Shown: positions 17,239 through 26,978, counted from the first letter of the stretch. The stretch: DNA of 64,000 nucleotides from an uncultured bacterium (GCA_949290395.1 CASERQ010000001.1:62001-126000), one strand, 5' to 3'. Notes: generated by a model from the letters alone, not told the origin. Translations and numbers: made by a program.

Positions 17239-17881
17239 ATTGGTTTTCGAATATAAATGTCTCTTTACCTGCTTTAGCAAAAGCTAAAAGTCTGTTAAAG
17301 AAAACATATCCATCAAACTTTTTTTTAAAGAGTTTTGGGTATTTAATTTTTGCTAAAGATAAGCCGGAAATTAATGTTAAAAAAGTATAGTAAAGTCTTT
17401 TAAATTCAAAAACATTTTTTAAGTCAGGAAGGTCTTTTCTGATGCGAGAAAAAGATTCGACCAATGAATTTCTTATCTCTTTAGGGAAACTAAAAATAGA
17501 TGATCCACTATTAAGTTCCTCTAATTTTTTATTTGTATAAAAATAGATGTAATAATTTCTATTGTTTGCATCGTTAATAAAATCAAATATTGTGACTACA
17601 GCTTCTTGCAAAAAAGGATAGCCTGGTTCACATCTTTCTTTGATCTTTAAAAATTCTTCAAAGAAAAGTTGCTTACTTCTTCTCTCAACTTCCTTAAAGA
17701 CTTCGTTTTTTGAGGAAAAATAGTGATAAAAAAGTCCATGGCTGTATTGACACTCTTTAGTTATCATATCGATTGTAACTCTTTTATAGCCATATAAAGA
17801 AAATAGTTTCAAAGAAACATTCGCAATTGTGTCAATTCTTTTTTCTCTTAATTCTTTTGTCTCAAAAAACGTACGTGGCAT
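17237..17881 (-). CDS. TetR/AcrR-family transcriptional regulator
   Basis: 214 residues. The N-terminal helix-turn-helix is typical: RIDTIANVSLKLFSLYGYK, then VTIDMITKECQYSHGLFYHYFSSKNEVFKEV. The rest is a helical ligand domain without recognisable specificity. The gene is convergent with the FGGY kinase. Upstream, TTGACA (17919-17914, minus strand) with a 17-base spacer and TAGTAT makes a promoter. Its -35 lies in a perfect inverted repeat, indicating autorepression. The -10 ends about 9 bases from the ATG, so the transcript is nearly or fully leaderless. Targets are unknown. Confidence 0.9.
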   Translation of the reverse strand: MPRTFFETKELREKRIDTIANVSLKLFSLYGYKRVTIDMITKECQYSHGLFYHYFSSKNEVFKEVERRSKQLFFEEFLKIKERCEPGYPFLQEAVVTIFDFINDANNRNYYIYFYTNKKLEELNSGSSIFSFPKEIRNSLVESFSRIRKDLPDLKNVFEFKRLYYTFLTLISGLSLAKIKYPKLFKKKFDGYVFFNRLLAFAKAGKETFIFENQ

Positions 17882-17902
17882 ATTAACCTTATACTAGTTA
17901 AT

Positions 17903-17920
17903 ATTGACTAATTTGTCAAT
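17903..17920. promoter_or_regulatory. Putative TetR operator
   Basis: ATTGAC, six bases, GTCAAT: a perfect 6-bp inverted repeat overlapping the minus-strand -35 of the TetR gene. Size and position suit an autoregulatory TetR operator. Confidence 0.5.
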
Positions 17921-17960
17921 TTTAAAAAGCATTTTACACAATTATTTTTTAATAAATATC

Positions 17961-17979
17961 TAGGTTTTGCGATTTTTTT
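17961..17979 (+). repeat. Partial copy of dispersed GTTTTGC motif
   Basis: TAGGTTTTGCGATTTTTTT between the TetR gene and pth. It keeps the GGTTTTGCGA core and T-rich tail but lacks the GG. Confidence 0.35.
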
Positions 17980-18044
17980 AAATTATTTTAGTTTTTTTCC
18001 AAACGAAATCTTCTTATAATTGTATTAATAATGGAGGGATAAAA

Positions 18045-18602
18045 GTGTATTTAATTGTGGGGCTAGGAAATCCAGGAAAAGAGTATGAGCATACACATCA
18101 TAATATGGGATATGATGTTGTAGATAAGTTGGTGGATTCTCTTGGATTAACTTTTGATAGAGAAGGTTTTAAAGGGGTTTATGTTAAAGCTAAATTTATG
18201 GATGAGGATTTAGTTATTTTAAAACCAACAACATTTATGAATCTAAGTGGAGATTCAATTATTTTAGCCTTGAATTTTTTCAAGATTCCAATTTCAAATA
18301 TGATAGTTGTTTATGATGATATGGACACTCCTTTAGGACACATTAAGCTTAAAGTAAAAGGATCTAGTGGTGGACATAATGGGATCAAATCAATCATTAA
18401 AAATATTGCCACTGAAGAATTTAATAGAGTTAAGGTAGGAATAGGACATCCTGAAAGTAGAAATATCTTAGATTTTGTATTAACCAAGCCTACAAAAGAG
18501 GAAGAACCTTTAATTTATGAGGCACAAAAAAATGCTGTTGAAGCTATAAAAGTGGCTATTAAGGATAGTTTCAATAAAGCGATGACAATGTATAATAAAT
18601 AG
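18045..18602 (+). CDS. pth: Peptidyl-tRNA hydrolase
   Basis: Releases peptides from prematurely dropped peptidyl-tRNAs. The 185 residues match the family: GLGNPGKEYEHTHHNMGYDVVD with the catalytic His (in HHNMG), FMNLSG, DDMDTPLG and GSSGGHNGIKSI. It starts with GTG after GGAGGG. The promoter TATAAT at 18015-18020 leaves a short leader that also contains a three-codon ATG-GAG-GGA-TAA mini-frame overlapping the ribosome site. Together with mfd, rqcP and tilS it forms the pth-mfd-yabO-tilS order seen in Bacillus. Confidence 0.97.
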   Translation: MYLIVGLGNPGKEYEHTHHNMGYDVVDKLVDSLGLTFDREGFKGVYVKAKFMDEDLVILKPTTFMNLSGDSIILALNFFKIPISNMIVVYDDMDTPLGHIKLKVKGSSGGHNGIKSIIKNIATEEFNRVKVGIGHPESRNILDFVLTKPTKEEEPLIYEAQKNAVEAIKVAIKDSFNKAMTMYNK

Positions 18603-18610
18603 GGGCAAAT

Positions 18611-21600
18611 TTGACTAATTTATTAAAAAACGCAGAAAATTTATTTGAGGTCGAAAATTTAAAAGGCAACAAAACTTTTGTTACGGATGTTTTTGTTGGA
18701 ACAATTTTGCTATCACTTAAAAAATATAAAGAAAGTGATTCAAACATTTTAATTTATGCTGCCAATAATTTTGACGCAAATAACATCTACAACAAACTTT
18801 CTTCTTTAATTGATAAAAAAGATATATTACTTTTTCCTGGTGATGATATGATTCGCGTTGAATATATTAGCGAATCTAAAGAAATTAAAAGTGAACTTAT
18901 TTTCGGCTTATACGAAATGAGACATGCAAAACATAAAGTCGTTATTGTTACTCCATCGATTTTATATCGTTATTATCCATTAATTGAAACTTTTGATGAA
19001 TCATTTTTTGAACTTCATGTTGGCGATGACATTGATCTAAATTGGTTTAAACATAAATTAACTGAACTTGGTTATTTAGCTGTTTCCAAAATTGACCAGT
19101 CCCTAGAATACGCTGCTCGTGGCGGAGTTATTGACGTTTTCTCACTAAATTATGAAGATCCTATTAGAATTGAGTTTTTTGATACCGTCATTGAATCGAT
19201 ACGACTATTTAAAATTGAAACTCAAACAAGCTATAAAAAGCTTGATAAAGTTGTTGTCATTCCGGCCACAATTAATTTGCTTACCGAAGAAGAAAAGGAT
19301 AAAGCAAAAAGTAAAATTGAAAATCAACTTGCTAAAGATATATTAAATAAAGATGCAATAGATGCAGACGAATTAAAAGCTAATGTAAGTGAAGATATAG
19401 ATAGTATTTTAAATGGCTGCATCGAAAGTAAATCTTATAAATATTACGGATTTATCAAAGAAAAGTTTGCAGAATTCACAGATTATTTAAAAAATTTCAT
19501 TGTTATAGTTTCTGGCGAAGATGAATTTCAAAAGTCGAAAGAACTATTATTTAAAGAATCTTACAACTTCTTATTAGAACTTCAAACAAAAAATAAAAGC
19601 ATATCTCACCTTGCATACTTCAACGAAAGAGCAAGTGTTTTTAAAGGATCGATTGAAAACAACTATTTAAATTCTTTCTACCTGCAAAAGATCGACGTTT
19701 CAATCCCTATTCGAAGTTTGTCTTATTTAGACCCAAAAGGATCTACGGCTTTAATACTTTTAGAAACTTTATTGAAAGGCAAAGCAAATATTTTAATTGT
19801 TTACCATAATGATGATGAGAAAAAACAAATTAGTGCTTTGCTTGATAATTCTAATATTGAATATGTGGAAACAGAAAACTATTCGTTAGATCAAAACTTT
19901 AGAGTTTCTTTGACTTATGGAAGTTTTAATACTTCTTTCGAAATTCTTTCTGAAAACCTAATTCTTTTAGCAAGTGATGACTTGTTATTTGAAAAAAGAC
20001 GTTTAAAAACTTATTCAACGCATTTTAAAAAAGGGAAAATCTTAGAAAGTTATGAAGAACTTGAACCAGGTGATTATGTTGTTCATGAAAAATATGGTAT
20101 TGGAAAATTTATCAAAATAGAAACTATCGAACTCGATGGAAAACATAATGATTATCTAGAAATTCAATATGCAAACGATGATAAACTTTATGTCCCACTT
20201 TACCAATTTAATTTAATCAGAAAATTTGTTGGTAAAGAAGGAACAACGCCCAGGCTTACTAATCTCAACTCTAACCAACGGGAAAAAACCAAGAAAAAAA
20301 TAAAAGATAAAGTTAATGATTTAGCTGATAGATTACTTTCACTTTATCAAGAAAGAGCAAGTATTGCAGGGTTTTCTTTTGAAAAGGACGATGAAATTCA
20401 AAAAGCGTTTGAAAACGAATTTGAGCATGAATTAACCGAAGACCAAAAACAATCTGTTAAAGAAATAAAGGAAGATATGGAAGCACCACATCCTATGGAT
20501 AGACTTCTTTGTGGTGATGTTGGCTTTGGAAAAACTGAGGTTGCTTTTGAAGCTGCGATGAAGGCGGTTTTATCTGGCAAACAAGTTTGTATTTTATGCC
20601 CAACCACAGTTTTATCAATGCAGCATTATAAAGTTGCACTCAGTAGATTTTCTAACTTCAAGATTAATATCAAACTTCTTAATAGAATGGTTACTACTAA
20701 AGAGACTAACGAAATTCTAGAAGGACTAAAAAATGGGAACGTTGATTTATTGATAGGTACGCACAAAACTTTAAATAGTAAGGTAGTTTTTAAAGACCTT
20801 GGTTTACTTATTATTGATGAAGAGCAAAGATTTGGTGTTGAACAAAAAGAAAAAATAAAAGAAAGATATCCAAATGTTGACGTTTTAACTCTTTCAGCAA
20901 CTCCTATTCCAAGAACACTTCAATCAGGACTTGTAGGACTTAAAGCTATCTCTAAAATTGAAACGCCACCAATTGAAAGACTCCCTATTCAAACTTACGT
21001 TATTAATTATGATGAAAATATAGTAAAAGAGTTGATAAAAAGAGAGCTAGCGAGAAAAGGTCAAGTCTATTATATTTTTAATGACACCATCAGAATCTAT
21101 GAAAAACAATTAAAACTTCAAAACCTCGTTCCTGAAGCAAACATTGGGATAATTCATGGAAAAATGGATAAAGAAGATATTGACCTTGTAATGCACGCAT
21201 TTTATGAAGGAGAAATTGATGTTCTTTTAGCCACTACCATTGTTGAAAACGGAATCGATGTTAGAAACGCCAATCTTCTAATTGTGGAAGATGCTGATCA
21301 TTTTGGCTTGTCGCAACTTTATCAAATTAAAGGAAGAGTCGGAAGAGGCGACAAAATCGCTTACGCTTATTTAATGGTAAACGGAAACAAATCTTTGACT
21401 GACGAAAGTAAGAAGAGGTTAAAAGCTATTCAAGATTTTACTGAACTTGGAAGCGGATATAAAATTGCACAAAGAGATTTGCTGATTAGAGGAGCTGGCG
21501 ATATTTTAGGCAAAGAACAAGCTGGTTTTATTGATGAAGTAGGAATTGACATGTATATACGCCTTTTAAATGAAACAATGGCTGAAAGAAAAGGCGAAAA

Positions 21601-22099
21601 TAAACAAAACATATCCAAGGAAATTCATGCATTACAAGATATCGATGCTTACGTTCCAAAACAATTTGCTAAAAACGATGAGAAAATCGAAATTTATCAA
21701 AAAATTCTAGATTGCAAGGAGATTTCGAAATTATATCTTTTAAAGGATTCACTCAAGGATCAATATGGAAGTTTGCCTCAAAGTGTCGAACTTCTATTTA
21801 TCAAAAGAGAAATCAGCATTTTTTTAGATCAAGAGGAATTTGAATCTTATAAAGAATTTAGTAAGCACATTGATATAGTTTTAAGCGCTAAGTTTAGTGA
21901 AATTAAAGGCATTGGGACAACTCTTTTTACTAGTTTTTTGAAATTAATTAATAATTTGAAACTTTCTTACCACGATAAATTGATTTATATCTGTATTAAT
22001 AAAGAGGGGGATTGGATTAAAACCACTCTTGAAGTATTAAAAACCGTTTCTGAGATTTATAAGAACAAAAAGAGGGCATTAATTAAAGATGAGGATTGA
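18611..22099 (+). CDS. mfd: Transcription-repair coupling factor Mfd
   Basis: 1162-residue DNA translocase that removes stalled RNA polymerase from lesions and recruits UvrA. Domain order is as expected: UvrB-like N-terminal part (to ~residue 330), RNA-polymerase-interacting CarD-like domain (LEPGDYVVHEKYGIGKF, about 479-495), RecG-like motor with Walker A GDVGFGKTE, DEEQRFGV and LSATPIPRTL, then the TRCF C-domain. It starts with TTG, 5 bases after AGGGG, eight bases past pth. The TGA stop overlaps rqcP by 11 bases. Confidence 0.97.
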   Translation: MTNLLKNAENLFEVENLKGNKTFVTDVFVGTILLSLKKYKESDSNILIYAANNFDANNIYNKLSSLIDKKDILLFPGDDMIRVEYISESKEIKSELIFGLYEMRHAKHKVVIVTPSILYRYYPLIETFDESFFELHVGDDIDLNWFKHKLTELGYLAVSKIDQSLEYAARGGVIDVFSLNYEDPIRIEFFDTVIESIRLFKIETQTSYKKLDKVVVIPATINLLTEEEKDKAKSKIENQLAKDILNKDAIDADELKANVSEDIDSILNGCIESKSYKYYGFIKEKFAEFTDYLKNFIVIVSGEDEFQKSKELLFKESYNFLLELQTKNKSISHLAYFNERASVFKGSIENNYLNSFYLQKIDVSIPIRSLSYLDPKGSTALILLETLLKGKANILIVYHNDDEKKQISALLDNSNIEYVETENYSLDQNFRVSLTYGSFNTSFEILSENLILLASDDLLFEKRRLKTYSTHFKKGKILESYEELEPGDYVVHEKYGIGKFIKIETIELDGKHNDYLEIQYANDDKLYVPLYQFNLIRKFVGKEGTTPRLTNLNSNQREKTKKKIKDKVNDLADRLLSLYQERASIAGFSFEKDDEIQKAFENEFEHELTEDQKQSVKEIKEDMEAPHPMDRLLCGDVGFGKTEVAFEAAMKAVLSGKQVCILCPTTVLSMQHYKVALSRFSNFKINIKLLNRMVTTKETNEILEGLKNGNVDLLIGTHKTLNSKVVFKDLGLLIIDEEQRFGVEQKEKIKERYPNVDVLTLSATPIPRTLQSGLVGLKAISKIETPPIERLPIQTYVINYDENIVKELIKRELARKGQVYYIFNDTIRIYEKQLKLQNLVPEANIGIIHGKMDKEDIDLVMHAFYEGEIDVLLATTIVENGIDVRNANLLIVEDADHFGLSQLYQIKGRVGRGDKIAYAYLMVNGNKSLTDESKKRLKAIQDFTELGSGYKIAQRDLLIRGAGDILGKEQAGFIDEVGIDMYIRLLNETMAERKGENKQNISKEIHALQDIDAYVPKQFAKNDEKIEIYQKILDCKEISKLYLLKDSLKDQYGSLPQSVELLFIKREISIFLDQEEFESYKEFSKHIDIVLSAKFSEIKGIGTTLFTSFLKLINNLKLSYHDKLIYICINKEGDWIKTTLEVLKTVSEIYKNKKRALIKDED

Positions 22100-22364
22100 T
22101 AAGTATTTAAAACTAACAAGATTAATAAAAAGGAGAACTGTTGCTAAAGAATTATTAGATAGAGGAATTTTCTTAATTAACGGAAAAGTGGCGAAACCTT
22201 CTAGTGAAGTTAATGAAGGAGACATTTTAGTTCTTCAATTAGGAAGACATAAATTAACCGTTAAAGTATTAAAAATTGTTAATTACTCAAAGAAAGAAGA
22301 CTCACACGAACTTTATACAGTCATAAATGATGAAATTATTGAAGAAAGTAATGAAATTATCTAA
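22089..22364 (+). CDS. rqcP: S4-domain ribosome quality-control factor RqcP
   Basis: 91 residues, mostly one S4 domain (MRIDKYLKLTRLIKRRTVAKELLDRG, then INGKVAKPSSEVNEGDILVLQLG). RqcP (YabO) works with RqcH on obstructed 50S subunits during alanine tailing. Position between mfd and tilS matches Bacillus yabO, which separates it from the YaaA S4 protein. It overlaps mfd by 11 and tilS by 38 bases. Confidence 0.92.
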   Translation: MRIDKYLKLTRLIKRRTVAKELLDRGIFLINGKVAKPSSEVNEGDILVLQLGRHKLTVKVLKIVNYSKKEDSHELYTVINDEIIEESNEII

Positions 22365-23556
22365 AAGTGAAAAATATCTACTGACCTGTAGCTATGGGCC
22401 AGATTCAATGGCTTTGTTTTTTTACTTACTAGAAAATAACTTCGATTTTGAAATAGCACATGTTAATTATCATATTCTTGCGCAAGCAGATGATGATGAA
22501 AAAGGAATAAGAGAATTTGCAAATAAATACGACATCAAAATTCATGTTCTTTCGACTTACATGCCTGAAAATGTGAATGAAGAAATTTGGGCAAGAAATG
22601 TTAGATATACTTATTTTGAAGAACTTGCAAAGAAACTAGGTATAAAAAACGTACTTGTAGCACATAATGAGGGAGACTTGATTGAGACTTATTTGCTTCA
22701 AAAAGCAAGAGGTGGAGTTTTCTTTAAGTATGGCTTAAGTGAAGTTTCAGAAAGGGGCTATATAAAAATTATTAGACCTCTCTTAAAGATAAAAAAAGAC
22801 GATTTAGAAAAATATTGTATTTATAACAATGTTCCTTATTCAATCGATCCTTCTAACTTTGATTCAAAGTTCAAAAGAAACGCCATAAGAAAAGAATTAA
22901 AGTTAAAGAGCGATACAGAAATTGAACAAATAGTAAATGAAATTAATGAAAAAAACCTGCAAAACTCCCTTATAATTAAGAAATATAAAAAGCTAGGGTT
23001 ACCTAACAAACTCTATATTAATAAGGATTTACTTAAAGACATTACAGTTGAAGAATTCCAACTGCTCTTGATTTACATGCTTCTTAATAAAGGAATTTAT
23101 ACTTCTTTTAGTAAAGGAAGAGTTAAAAATCTTTTAGAAGTAATTTATAACAGCAAACTAAATCACAGGGAAAAAATTGATGACAATTATTACTTATCTA
23201 TTGATTATGGTGAATTAAAAATTGTGAAGAAAGGAACTCGTTACGAGTATTTCTTAAACGACAAAGAAGATGGGAATCCACTATTTAAGATTAATTCTGA
23301 TTCGGAAGATTTTGAATTAGTAAAAGATAATTTCCCAATCAAAATTAAACCAGCTCTAGAAGGTGTAAAGTATAGGAAAAATGGCAAAACTTTCAAGGTA
23401 AATAGAGAATTTATCTCTTGGAAGTTACCTTGGTATCTTAGAGAAGTTTGGCCTGGTATATACACTAAAAATGATGAGTTAATTTATGTGCCACGTTATC
23501 AAATTAAAGTTAAAAAGAACGGACTTTTACTTTTTAACCCAGATAGGCTTTTATGA
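22327..23556 (+). CDS. tilS: tRNA(Ile)-lysidine synthase
   Basis: Converts the wobble C34 of the AUA-reading tRNA-Ile to lysidine, letting it read AUA. The 409 residues include the N-terminal PP-loop ATPase and the C-terminal TilS domain (LPWYLREVWPGIYTKNDELIYVPRY). The ATP-binding PP-loop, usually SGGxDS, reads SYGPDS here, so the first Gly is replaced by Tyr. The motif HNEGDLIETYLL and the ribosome-to-start context are otherwise normal. The start ATG (or the next codon ATG) lies inside rqcP. The gene ends with TGA at the expected place, showing standard UGA use. Confidence 0.93.
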   Translation: MMKLLKKVMKLSKSEKYLLTCSYGPDSMALFFYLLENNFDFEIAHVNYHILAQADDDEKGIREFANKYDIKIHVLSTYMPENVNEEIWARNVRYTYFEELAKKLGIKNVLVAHNEGDLIETYLLQKARGGVFFKYGLSEVSERGYIKIIRPLLKIKKDDLEKYCIYNNVPYSIDPSNFDSKFKRNAIRKELKLKSDTEIEQIVNEINEKNLQNSLIIKKYKKLGLPNKLYINKDLLKDITVEEFQLLLIYMLLNKGIYTSFSKGRVKNLLEVIYNSKLNHREKIDDNYYLSIDYGELKIVKKGTRYEYFLNDKEDGNPLFKINSDSEDFELVKDNFPIKIKPALEGVKYRKNGKTFKVNREFISWKLPWYLREVWPGIYTKNDELIYVPRYQIKVKKNGLLLFNPDRLL

Positions 23557-23692
23557 ACATAGAGCAATAAGATTGAAAAAAATCAAACTTAGATTAAAAT
23601 AAACGAGAAACATTAAACGTGCTTTATGTAATAAAGCAAATAGTCTAAAATGTTTTTTATAACGAAATCTTAATTCAAAAAAAGGAGTTATT
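23557..23692 (+). promoter_or_regulatory. ftsH upstream region with small hairpin
   Basis: The 136-base gap holds GCTTTAT, GTA, ATAAAGC (23621-23637), a perfect 7-bp stem without a T-tail, so probably not a terminator. AAAGGAG precedes the ftsH ATG. No clear -35/-10 pair is visible. Confidence 0.3.
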
Positions 23693-25909
23693 ATGAATAA
23701 AGAAAAGAAGAAATCCAAATGGTTTAGTTTCTTAATATACTTTTTCATCATTGTACTTGGTATTTTCCTCATTTATTTCATTGTAAATCAAATGAACCAA
23801 AGATATACATCAATCGCCACAAGCGATATGGTGAACTTAGTATACAATCAAGAAGATAATTACGATGTCTTAAGTTTTGAAGCTGTTCAAAATGGAGATG
23901 AGACGACTTTAAATGTTACTTTTATTGACGAGAGCACTTACCAAGTTAATGAAAACGGACAAGTTAGTGGCGGTTCGTTATCTTATTACTCAACAACAAT
24001 TTTAAGTGAGCAATTTAACAATAGTAAGTTTGGCAATGGCGAAAACGCCAACACAATGTTTGATCAACTTTGTGCAGAAGTAAAAGCTTCAGAAGCTAAA
24101 TACCCTAAGCTTGTTGATGGAGGATATATTGGATACAATACCTCAATTTATGTCGAAAATCCTTTCTGGTCTTGGTTACCAACAATTATTTATATTGTAA
24201 TTATCATTATTATTGGTGTTTTCTTCTTCAAGATGCTTTCTGCAAGCGCTGGAGGAAACCAATCGGCTTTAGATTTCAGCAAATCAAAAGCTAGAAGAAT
24301 TGATGATAGCAAAGTTCGCTTTAAAGATGTAGCAGGATGTGACGAAGAAAAAGCGGAAATGATGGAAATTGTCGACTATCTTAAAAATCCAAAGAAATAT
24401 ACAAAATGTGGTGCTAAGCTTCCAAAAGGCTTCTTACTTGTTGGTCCTCCTGGTACCGGTAAAACTTTATTAGCAAAAGCTGTTGCTGGTGAAGTTGGTG
24501 TTCCATTCTTCTCGATTTCTGGTTCTGACTTCGTTGAAATGTTTGTTGGTGCTGGTGCTGGTAGAGTTAGAGATTTATTCAAGACCGCAAAACAAAATGC
24601 TCCATGTGTTATTTTCATTGATGAAATTGATGCTGTAGGTAGACAAAGAGGAGCTGGGTTAGGCGGTGGTAACGACGAAAGAGAACAAACTCTTAACCAA
24701 CTTTTAGTTGAACTTGATGGTTTCGAAGAGAACTCTGGAATTATTGTTATTGCTGCAACAAACAGATCTGATGTTTTAGACCCTGCTTTATTAAGAGCTG
24801 GGCGTTTCGACAGACAAATTACCGTTAATTTACCAAATAAAGAAGGCAGAGAAGCTATTTTCAAAGTTCATGCTGCAAACAAGAAATTAGAACCTAATGT
24901 TGATTTTGGTCAACTTGCAAAAAGAACTGTTGGCTTTAGTGGTGCAGATATTGCAAACATCTTAAATGAAGCTGCTATCCTTGCTGTTAGAGGTAACCGT
25001 GAGGCAATCTCTCTTGCTGATATTGATGAAGCAATCGACAGAAGAATTGCTGGACCTGCAAAAACAAGTAAAGGCTTAAATGATAAAGAAAGAAGACAAG
25101 TTGCTTATCACGAAGCAGGTCACGCTATTGTTGGTTTAACGTTACCACATGCTGAAAAAGTTAGAAAAATTACTATTATTCCACGTGGACAAACTGGTGG
25201 TCACGTATTAATGGGACCAGAAGACGATAGATTCCTTCTTACAAAGAATGAACTTGAAGCAGAAATTGCTGGTTTATTAGGTGGAAGAAGTAGCGAAGAA
25301 ATTTTCTTCAAAGACGTCTCAACTGGTGCAAGCAATGATATTGAAAGAGCAACACAAATCGCAAGAAGCATGGTTGTTGAATATGGTATGTCTAGCTTAG
25401 GACCTATTCAGTATGAAAGAAATACAGGAAGTGTATTCTTAGGAAGAGATTATACTAACGCTCAACGTAATTTCTCTGTAGCGGTTGCTGATGAAATAGA
25501 TAAAGAAATTAGAAAAATCGTTGAAAGAGCACATGCTCAAGCTCTTAAGATAATCACTGAAAGAAAAGATGATGTAATCTTAATTGCTGAAACATTGTTA
25601 TCACATGAAACAATTAACGAAGAAGAAATTGCTTATCTTTTAGAACACAGAGAACTTCCAAAAGAATCAGTTTCTCAAGCTCAAGCTGCTCATGAAGCAA
25701 GCTTCCATATCTTAAACGGAGCTAACAACGAGAAGGTAGAAGAAAATAAAGAAAGTAATCCTACTCAAGAAACAGCAGAAAATGTAGTTAAAGAAACAAG
25801 CGAAGTAAAAGAAAAAACTTCTTCAAAAGAGGAAATTAAAGAAGTTCCTCAAAGCGAAGAAATTAAAAAGGAAGAAAGTAAAGAAACTTCAGCGAAAGAA
25901 GAAAAATAA
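23693..25909 (+). CDS. ftsH: ATP-dependent zinc metalloprotease FtsH
   Basis: Membrane-anchored AAA+ protease that degrades unstable and misassembled membrane proteins. The 738 residues contain transmembrane helix 1 (about 9-33), an extracytoplasmic domain, helix 2 (about 163-187), the AAA module with Walker A GPPGTGKT (about 251) and Walker B VIFIDEID, the second-region FDRQ arginine, and the M41 site HEAGH (about 472). The last ~70 residues are a low-complexity Glu/Lys/Ser tail (repeats of SxEEIKE type), longer than in most FtsH proteins. ftsH after tilS is the common Firmicutes order (hpt is missing here). Confidence 0.97.
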   Translation: MNKEKKKSKWFSFLIYFFIIVLGIFLIYFIVNQMNQRYTSIATSDMVNLVYNQEDNYDVLSFEAVQNGDETTLNVTFIDESTYQVNENGQVSGGSLSYYSTTILSEQFNNSKFGNGENANTMFDQLCAEVKASEAKYPKLVDGGYIGYNTSIYVENPFWSWLPTIIYIVIIIIIGVFFFKMLSASAGGNQSALDFSKSKARRIDDSKVRFKDVAGCDEEKAEMMEIVDYLKNPKKYTKCGAKLPKGFLLVGPPGTGKTLLAKAVAGEVGVPFFSISGSDFVEMFVGAGAGRVRDLFKTAKQNAPCVIFIDEIDAVGRQRGAGLGGGNDEREQTLNQLLVELDGFEENSGIIVIAATNRSDVLDPALLRAGRFDRQITVNLPNKEGREAIFKVHAANKKLEPNVDFGQLAKRTVGFSGADIANILNEAAILAVRGNREAISLADIDEAIDRRIAGPAKTSKGLNDKERRQVAYHEAGHAIVGLTLPHAEKVRKITIIPRGQTGGHVLMGPEDDRFLLTKNELEAEIAGLLGGRSSEEIFFKDVSTGASNDIERATQIARSMVVEYGMSSLGPIQYERNTGSVFLGRDYTNAQRNFSVAVADEIDKEIRKIVERAHAQALKIITERKDDVILIAETLLSHETINEEEIAYLLEHRELPKESVSQAQAAHEASFHILNGANNEKVEENKESNPTQETAENVVKETSEVKEKTSSKEEIKEVPQSEEIKKEESKETSAKEEK

Positions 25910-25918
25910 TTTAGTTTG

Positions 25919-26905
25919 ATGGGCTTTTTCATTAAAGACAAAGAAATTAAAAGTAGAGTTATCCTCGCTCCAATGGCGGGGATAACTTCTTTTTCTTATA
26001 GAAATTTTATGCATAAGTTTGGCGCCGACCTTACTTATACTGAAATGATTAGTGACTATGGTTTGATATATAAAAATAAGAAAACCATAGATATGCTTTA
26101 TACTGATGAAAGTGATAGACCTCTTGCAATTCAACTATTTGGTGGAAGTAAGGAAACCATATTACAAGCAATTGATGTTTTGAATGATTTAAATCTTAAG
26201 TATGATTTCTTGGATTTAAATCTTGCTTGCCCAGTCCCGAAAGTTACAAAAAATAATGCTGGCAGCAAATGGCTAACAGACGAAGAAAAACTTTATGACA
26301 TGGTTTCAAGCGTCGTTAAAAGAAGTTCAAAACCTGTGACTGCAAAAATTAGACTAGGATATGAAGATATAAATGTTGATAGAATTGCTCCGCTTCTTGA
26401 AAAAGCAGGAGTTAGTTTTATTGCGATTCATGCTAGGACTAAGAAAGAACTTTATTTAGGAAAACCAAACTTCAATGCGTTATCTAAAATAAGAGATGAA
26501 ATATCAATTCCCTTCTGTGTAAGTGGAAATATTTACACAGTTGAAGATGCTTTAGAAGCTTTAAATATAACTAGGGCCGACGCTGTAATGGTTGCAAGAG
26601 GTGGAATTGGCAACCCCTTACTTGTTACAAACATTAATAAAGCGTTGAACGGTGACTGTGATTATTTAATTCCAGATTTTGATGGTCAAAAAAGATATTT
26701 ATTAGAATTTGCAGAGACACTCATTAAGGAAAAAGGAGAAAGAAACGCTTTTGCAATTTTAAGAGGTGTTGCCCCTAAATTCTTTAATAATTTAAATTTA
26801 CCAAACATAAAAGAATTAAGAAGCGCATTAACAAAAGAAATTTTATCTTTGAAACAGCTTGATGAAGTTGTTGAAGATTATAGAAACGCGAATCTTACCT
26901 TGTAA
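25919..26905 (+). CDS. dusB: tRNA-dihydrouridine synthase
   Basis: FMN-dependent enzyme reducing specific uridines in tRNA to dihydrouridine. The 328 residues start at ATG 25919 (a TTG three bases earlier is also in frame). Motifs are VILAPMAGITSFSYR (FMN loop), LDLNLACPVPKVTKNNAGS with the catalytic Cys, KIRLGYE and IHARTKKELYLGKP, then VMVARGGIGNP. It lies nine bases after ftsH, as in Bacillus (yacF). Its own first codons form a terminator-like hairpin, and a second terminator overlaps its stop codon. Confidence 0.94.
   Translation: MGFFIKDKEIKSRVILAPMAGITSFSYRNFMHKFGADLTYTEMISDYGLIYKNKKTIDMLYTDESDRPLAIQLFGGSKETILQAIDVLNDLNLKYDFLDLNLACPVPKVTKNNAGSKWLTDEEKLYDMVSSVVKRSSKPVTAKIRLGYEDINVDRIAPLLEKAGVSFIAIHARTKKELYLGKPNFNALSKIRDEISIPFCVSGNIYTVEDALEALNITRADAVMVARGGIGNPLLVTNINKALNGDCDYLIPDFDGQKRYLLEFAETLIKEKGERNAFAILRGVAPKFFNNLNLPNIKELRSALTKEILSLKQLDEVVEDYRNANLTL
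25958..25997 (+). terminator. Terminator-like hairpin inside the start of dusB
   Basis: GTTATCCTCGC (25958-25968), a 7-base loop and GCGGGGATAAC (25976-25986) form an 11-bp stem (one G-T pair), followed by TTCTTTTTCTT. It encodes conserved residues VILAPMAGIT, so the pairing might be coincidence, but it has every feature of an intrinsic terminator and could attenuate ftsH-dusB readthrough. Confidence 0.45.
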
Positions 26906-26917
26906 GATTGCTTTTTC
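26891..26917 (+). terminator. Terminator overlapping the dusB stop codon
   Basis: AATCTTAC, CTT, GTAAGATT (perfect 8-bp stem) followed by GCTTTTTC. The stop TAA at 26903-26905 is inside the 3' arm. Confidence 0.75.
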
Positions 26918-26978
26918 AAAATAGTGAAAAGTTTATTGTATTTTTGTATAATACAACAGCCAAAGAAGGAGAGTTATT

